DNA from: Bog-159 sp035499555
Lineage (GTDB): Bacteria; Acidobacteriota; Terriglobia; Bryobacterales; Bryobacteraceae
DNA: 64,000 bases
Reading direction: 5' to 3'
Assembly: GCA_035499555.1 (NCBI GenBank)
Contig: DATJYO010000055.1
Location: forward strand, 186,001 to 250,000
The notes below the pieces were generated by a model. It did no database searches and was not told the DNA's origin. It was given only the letters and a program-made list of their open reading frames with translations. Within the stretch, counting starts at the first letter, position 1. Every line of letters starts with the position of its first letter. Shown in pieces: positions 59,790-64,000 of this stretch. The position numbers and the translations under genes were made by a program.

Positions 59790-62700
59790 TCAGCGGACCT
59801 GTTCGAGCATCCGGCGGGCTTGGGGATGTTCCGGATGCTGCTGGAGCAGGTCCCGAAGCACAGCACGCGCCTTCTCCGGGGTGCCCTCGATACTGTAGAC
59901 GCGCGCCAGGTTCAGGTACGATTGATCGAACTGTGGGGCCATGTGAATGCATGCCGTGAACTGCGCCACGGCGTCGTCGCGCCGGCCCGTGCGCAGATAC
60001 AGAACGCCCAGGTTGTTCAGCGCCTCCGGATACGCCGGACGGCGCTCCAACGCCTGCCGCAGATAACGGTACGCCGATTCCGTGTCGTCCGTCTGCGCGA
60101 ACACCATGGCCAGGTTGTAATTTGCCTCCGGGTCATCCGGACGGACCGCCAGGGCCCTCTCCAGAACCCGGCGCGCCTCGTCCCATCGCTTCTGCACACG
60201 ATACGCATTGCCCAGGTTCTCCAATGCAATCCAATAATCCGGACTGACGCGCAGCGCCTGCTGGAAATGGCCGATGGCCTCGTCCATACGGCTATCGCGT
60301 GTCGCCAGCAACCCGAGGTTGTTCCAGGCATTGGGCAGGGTGTCGGGATAACTTGCGGTAAGTTGCACGGTACGGTTGAAACAATCGCGCGCTTCACCGC
60401 TCCTCCCTTGCTTGAGGTAGACGCTGCCTAATCCGTAATAGCCCTCCGCGCTCGACGGATCACCGCGCAAAACCAGGCGGAAGGCCGCCTCGGCCTGATC
60501 GAGATATCCTCTTTCGAAAAAGACCGATCCCAAAGACAGATTGTTGCGCCCGAATTCATAAGTCTCCGCCGCGCCGGAAAACGGCAGCGCCCGCGCCAGC
60601 CTTTCGGCTGCCGTGCGCGGAATCTGCCGCGAATCGGCTGCGGCGCGCGCCGGGTCCACCTTCCCTTGGTATACCTTGACGATGTCGCCCTTTTCATCAA
60701 CCAGGAAAGAAGTCGGCAGAGCCATATCCCGATGCCGGTCGAATAAGTAACGGTAGACGATGTTATATTCAGCGGTCAGTTCCTGGCCTTCTTCGCCGAT
60801 GGTGACCAGCATCGGCCGATGACTTCCCTTGACGAGGGTGGGGTCCGGTGCAGCCAACGGCGACAGCAGCCATGTCTCGACTGTCTCCGGCAACGACTCA
60901 CCGGAAGGTTCCACCGCGGCTTTCAACCCAAGGCCCGGCCTGAACGGCTCGAAGCGCGGCGGCGCAGCCCCCTCCTCGACCCAGATCCGATGGTTGACCG
61001 GCAGACCGCGAAGCTCCTGAACCTCGCCGTTCGGCCAGCGAATAGTTGCGTTCACCGGTCCCCGCGCATCGCCCAGACCGAACACGAGTTCCTTGCCGTG
61101 TTGCGACAGAAATCCCGAGCCGGCCTGTAACGCCTTCACCTGGCGCTCGACCGTTACTGTCGCGCCGATCGCATCGCGATTGCTCTTCACGCCCCGCAGC
61201 CGGAAGGCGATCGACGGCGGAAGCCCGGCCGCAACATTCTTCAGCAATCGCAACTGCGGCGCGTTGCGATTCTTCAGCAATACTTCCAGGCGGCCGTCGC
61301 CATCGAAATCCGCCAGTGCAAAGGCCCGGCCGTCTTCGATAAAATCCAGGCCCACGGCGCCCGAAACATCCGAAAATGTCCCATCGCGGTTGTTGGCGTA
61401 GAACACATTGCGCTCGTATCCGCTCCAGGTGTGGTCACTACGGATCAGTTCATTGATGGCGTTCCATCCCTGCTCATAATCCGGAGAAGCCCTGGCCTCC
61501 GGCGGTGATTTAGCGACCACCTGCCGCCAGAAATAGCTGTTCAAGTCATCCCGGATGGGGCCCGATACCATGCCGTTAGCCACATAGATATCCGGGAAGC
61601 CATCATGGTCGAAATCCCAGGAGTCACTCGACCACGCCCATCGTCCCATCCCGGCTTGGGCCTGGGCAGTGACATCCTGAAACTCGCTGCCGCCGTTTCG
61701 GAAAAGCGAGTTACCCATGGCGTGCTTCTGATAGTACCGCCGGACCGGCGCGGCGGCGGCGCTCTGGAAATCGTCCTGCATGGAGATACGCTCCCCGGCC
61801 GCGGTCCACATATTGCCGACATACAGATCGGCGGCGCCGTCATTGTTGTAATCCAGCCAGCAGACACTCATCCCGGCGCCGACGTCTTCCACACCCATGG
61901 CCGCGGCGGCGTCCGTAAACGTTCCGTCCCTGTTATTGCGGTAGAGATTCTTTCGCCCGAAGTCATTCACGACGTATAAGTCAGGCCAGCCGTCGCGATC
62001 GTAATCGTACCAGCCGCAGCAGAAGCTGTAGCGTGTATTGTTCCGCTGAAGCCCTGCCGGCGCGGTCACATCGGCGAAGGTCCCGTCGCGATTATTCCGC
62101 ATCAGGAAATTCGGCGGGCCATTCTCGGCCGCATAGTATGGCGCCGGGTACTTATATTGATCCGTCCCCTGATAATACTCGTACAGACAAAAGTAGATGT
62201 CGAGCCAGCCGTCCCGATCGTAGTCGGCGGCGGCGGCTCCCGTAAACGTTCCCTGCGGCGGATTGGCGAACCGGAACGCGTTGGGCACTCGCCGGAACTT
62301 ACCGCCGCCCTGATTCAGGAACAGCAGAGGACCGCCCGCGCGCACGACTACCAGGTCCTGGCGGCCATCGTTGTCGAAGTCCGCGATCAAGGCGCAGGCG
62401 GTATTATCCAGGATGTCGACGCCGGAGCCGGCGCTGATATCTTCGAAGGTGCCATCGCCGCGGTTTCGGTAAAGGCGGTTGGGAAGCCCGGCCGGCTGGC
62501 AGACATAAAGATCGTCCATGCCGTCGCCGTCGATATCGCCGGCCGAAACACCGTTGTGGCCGTAGATGTCGATTCCGCAGGCGCCGTCCAGCACCGTACG
62601 CCAATAGTCGACGCCGCGCGACATTTGCGCCGCGTAAGAGGCATTGCCGGCGAAGGCGTGGGCAGTGACATCGGCGAACCAGGGAGCCGCGGACCGGCTG

Positions 62701-63344
62701 CGCGTCTCTTCGCCCGCGCGCCACTGGCGAATATGAAAATCGCCGGTCCACTCGAGATCCCAAACACCCACGCGCTGCTCGCGGTGATAACCGTTGCCGG
62801 TGGCCACGAGGTCGTATCGCACACGCGTCCGCGAACCGGAGTCCGGCGTCAACCGCGTGACCTGAAACTCCGCCGTCAGGATTTTCGAGTAACCGCGCAG
62901 CTCGGCGCTTAGGGCGGCAACGAAGGCATCCCGATCCAAATCGGTCCGCTGCGGGTAACTGACCCGGCGGACTTCCAGCGCCGGACCCGGCCGCACCGTC
63001 TGCGACGCCACCGGCTGCGGGCTGAAACCACGAAAATCAGGGCTGAGCGCGGCCGCGACCGTTTGCAGGTTGCCGGGCGAGTCCAGCAATGCCGCGGTCC
63101 ATCCCGCCAGGATCGGGGCGATCCGGTCATGCTGTTTTTCGCAGACGAAGTCGTCTAGCGCGGCGTCCGTTTTCCGCAGAGCGAGGTCCAACGGGGACGC
63201 ATTACGATAGCGCGGATGCGCGCGGACCTGCGCGGCCCGCGACCGCGCCGGAAATCCAAAGCCGCCCAGCAGCACCGCCGAGATCCCCCGGCACGACCGG
63301 ATCAGAAATCCGCGCCGCGGAAAGTCAGCCCACCTCGGATCCAT
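59790..63344 (-). CDS. Giant exported FG-GAP/ASPIC-UnbV/TPR protein with a truncated TlpA-like segment
   Basis: An 1184-residue protein with a Tat-like signal (PRRGFLIRSCRGISAVLL). Order: alpha/beta NTF2-like region (about 50-235), seven or so FG-GAP/VCBS-type repeats (about 250-690; DIDGDGMDDLYV, DFDNDGRQDLVV, DYDRDGWLDIYF), ASPIC/UnbV domain (about 700-790), remnant of a thioredoxin/TlpA domain (about 815-890; ALPTSFLVDEKGDIVKVYQG), and about eight TPR units to the C terminus. The TlpA segment lacks its CxxC lobe: PDPTLVKGSHRPMLV passes directly to the cis-Pro half. The Asp-rich repeats should bind calcium. Likely a periplasmic or surface scaffold. It starts just after the partial TonB receptor gene on the same strand. 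Confidence 0.88.
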   Translation of the reverse strand: MDPRWADFPRRGFLIRSCRGISAVLLGGFGFPARSRAAQVRAHPRYRNASPLDLALRKTDAALDDFVCEKQHDRIAPILAGWTAALLDSPGNLQTVAAALSPDFRGFSPQPVASQTVRPGPALEVRRVSYPQRTDLDRDAFVAALSAELRGYSKILTAEFQVTRLTPDSGSRTRVRYDLVATGNGYHREQRVGVWDLEWTGDFHIRQWRAGEETRSRSAAPWFADVTAHAFAGNASYAAQMSRGVDYWRTVLDGACGIDIYGHNGVSAGDIDGDGMDDLYVCQPAGLPNRLYRNRGDGTFEDISAGSGVDILDNTACALIADFDNDGRQDLVVVRAGGPLLFLNQGGGKFRRVPNAFRFANPPQGTFTGAAAADYDRDGWLDIYFCLYEYYQGTDQYKYPAPYYAAENGPPNFLMRNNRDGTFADVTAPAGLQRNNTRYSFCCGWYDYDRDGWPDLYVVNDFGRKNLYRNNRDGTFTDAAAAMGVEDVGAGMSVCWLDYNNDGAADLYVGNMWTAAGERISMQDDFQSAAAAPVRRYYQKHAMGNSLFRNGGSEFQDVTAQAQAGMGRWAWSSDSWDFDHDGFPDIYVANGMVSGPIRDDLNSYFWRQVVAKSPPEARASPDYEQGWNAINELIRSDHTWSGYERNVFYANNRDGTFSDVSGAVGLDFIEDGRAFALADFDGDGRLEVLLKNRNAPQLRLLKNVAAGLPPSIAFRLRGVKSNRDAIGATVTVERQVKALQAGSGFLSQHGKELVFGLGDARGPVNATIRWPNGEVQELRGLPVNHRIWVEEGAAPPRFEPFRPGLGLKAAVEPSGESLPETVETWLLSPLAAPDPTLVKGSHRPMLVTIGEEGQELTAEYNIVYRYLFDRHRDMALPTSFLVDEKGDIVKVYQGKVDPARAAADSRQIPRTAAERLARALPFSGAAETYEFGRNNLSLGSVFFERGYLDQAEAAFRLVLRGDPSSAEGYYGLGSVYLKQGRSGEARDCFNRTVQLTASYPDTLPNAWNNLGLLATRDSRMDEAIGHFQQALRVSPDYWIALENLGNAYRVQKRWDEARRVLERALAVRPDDPEANYNLAMVFAQTDDTESAYRYLRQALERRPAYPEALNNLGVLYLRTGRRDDAVAQFTACIHMAPQFDQSYLNLARVYSIEGTPEKARAVLRDLLQQHPEHPQARRMLEQVR

Positions 63345-63361
63345 CCATCCACTCTACCGCC

Positions 63362-64000
63362 TCAAAACAGGATGTCGAAATCGGCGGTGAAATGGCGGTG
63401 GCGCTCGCCGAAGAACAATCCATAGGCCGGGTCGGCAATGTTGGAGTGGAACGCTTCCGGATTGAAGTGGTTGGTCAGATTGAACCCGCTGATCGAGAGC
63501 CGGATGGTGTATTTCGGGTTCACCTTGAAGTCGCGGGAGAAGCGCGAATCGAGCGAAACGAAACTCGGACAACGGCCGGCGTACGGCACTCCCACCCAGT
63601 TCTGGTATGCGTCGGTGACGGCATACGGGAAACCGGTGTGGTACTCGAACATGGGCGCGATCCGGAAGCCGCTGGGCAACTGGATCAGGCCCCAGGCCAG
63701 GAAGCGGTTGGGCAGGTCGGTGGGCAGTCTGCCGAATTGATTGGGGCGCATGATCGGCAGGGGAAAACTGCCGAGATAACTGCTGAAGTCGTTCAGATCG
63801 CCGCGGACGCGGCTGCGCACGTAGGAAAAGAACAGTTCGCGCTTGTCGTTCAGCCGCACGCGCGTAGTGGCTTCGAACTGCCGATAGCGCGACTGCCCGC
63901 CGCCGGAGAGCCAGTCCGCGCCGGTATTGGTCAGCGGATTCGGCGGGGTCACATTCATGACCACCAGGCCGGACGATGCACTCTGCATGTAGCCCAGGCG
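63362..64000 (-). CDS. TonB-dependent receptor, C-terminal end (5' truncated by window edge)
   Basis: The frame is open to the window edge; about 212 residues are visible. They show repeated amphipathic strands (RYRQFEATTRVRLN, ELFFSYVRSRVRGD, GFRIAPMFEYHTGF, KYTIRLSISGFNLTN) and end in DFDILF with the aromatic C-terminal residue of outer-membrane barrels. The FNLTNHFNPEAFHSN motif is typical of the last strands of Oar-like TonB-dependent receptors. It is upstream of, and on the same strand as, the giant FG-GAP/TPR gene with a 17-base gap, so the two are probably one transcript. Confidence 0.85.
   Translation of the reverse strand, partial: RLGYMQSASSGLVVMNVTPPNPLTNTGADWLSGGGQSRYRQFEATTRVRLNDKRELFFSYVRSRVRGDLNDFSSYLGSFPLPIMRPNQFGRLPTDLPNRFLAWGLIQLPSGFRIAPMFEYHTGFPYAVTDAYQNWVGVPYAGRCPSFVSLDSRFSRDFKVNPKYTIRLSISGFNLTNHFNPEAFHSNIADPAYGLFFGERHRHFTADFDILF

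Noticed and set aside
1..64000. CRISPR arrays, insertion sequences, prophage or integron structures
   Set aside because: No regularly spaced short repeats, no transposase or integrase motifs and no terminal inverted repeats were seen; only the tandem domain repeats within proteins.

Overview
This GC-rich window is a chromosomal segment with all the marks of an Acidobacteriota genome, most like the Solibacter/Bryobacter group. The assignment is inference from gene content. It rests on two MacB/FtsX-type permeases of the acidobacterial orphan (ADOP) type, a VWFA-related acidobacterial protein, Oar-like TonB-dependent receptors with an N-terminal carboxypeptidase-regulatory domain, a Ser/Thr kinase fused to a TolB-like propeller, PD40-plus-TPR proteins, an ASPIC/UnbV protein and several Tat-exported enzymes. 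I see no phage, transposase, integrase or CRISPR array. Genes are densely packed on both strands and no gene-free stretch exceeds 300 bases.

Layout. 1-12.3 kb, mostly + strand: permease tail, G1 glutamic peptidase, sugar isomerase plus ceramidase-like pair, a large SLH/BACON surface protein, a PD40-CxxCH-TPR protein and a GH127-like hydrolase. 12.3-17.6 kb: tRNA-Leu(UAA), membrane pyrophosphatase hppA behind a palindrome-rich leader, a coupled small membrane protein and a VWFA-related protein. 17.6-20.4 kb, - strand: secreted small protein, a primary-like sigma-70 factor and a helical protein. 20.5-30.1 kb: second ADOP permease, a D-threonine-aldolase-type enzyme, and the tesA/ybbA/ybbP arrangement. 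30-39.8 kb: porin-like proteins, Ser/Thr kinase, GH2 beta-galactosidase, M24 peptidase, methyltransferases. 39.8-46.7 kb: second PD40-CxxCH-TPR paralogue, SDR, uppP-ftsK. 46.7-49.4 kb: a MoxR ATPase overlapping a large uncharacterised cytoplasmic protein. 49.4-53.8 kb: Gfo/Idh/MocA oxidoreductase and an orphan KdpD/KdpE-like pair with an ankyrin protein. 53.9-64 kb: TonB receptor overlapping a nucleoside hydrolase-like gene, TPR protein, giant FG-GAP/ASPIC/TPR protein and the end of another TonB receptor.

Functional picture. Many products are exported or envelope-bound: carbohydrate hydrolases, outer-membrane receptors, propeller/TPR proteins and lipoproteins. This fits a soil oligotroph that degrades polymers and takes up the products. 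Housekeeping functions (tRNA, sigma factor, FtsK, UppP, SpoU methyltransferase) are interspersed.

Most worth a second look: the MoxR-centred two-gene module; the paired CxxCH propeller/TPR proteins; the inverted-repeat-dense hppA leader; a nucleoside hydrolase-like protein that has lost most of its calcium-binding aspartates; a TlpA-like domain that appears to have lost its catalytic half inside the ASPIC/TPR protein; and a recurring arrangement in which genes without a Shine-Dalgarno have a -10-like hexamer only 5-11 bases before the start codon, suggesting leaderless transcripts.
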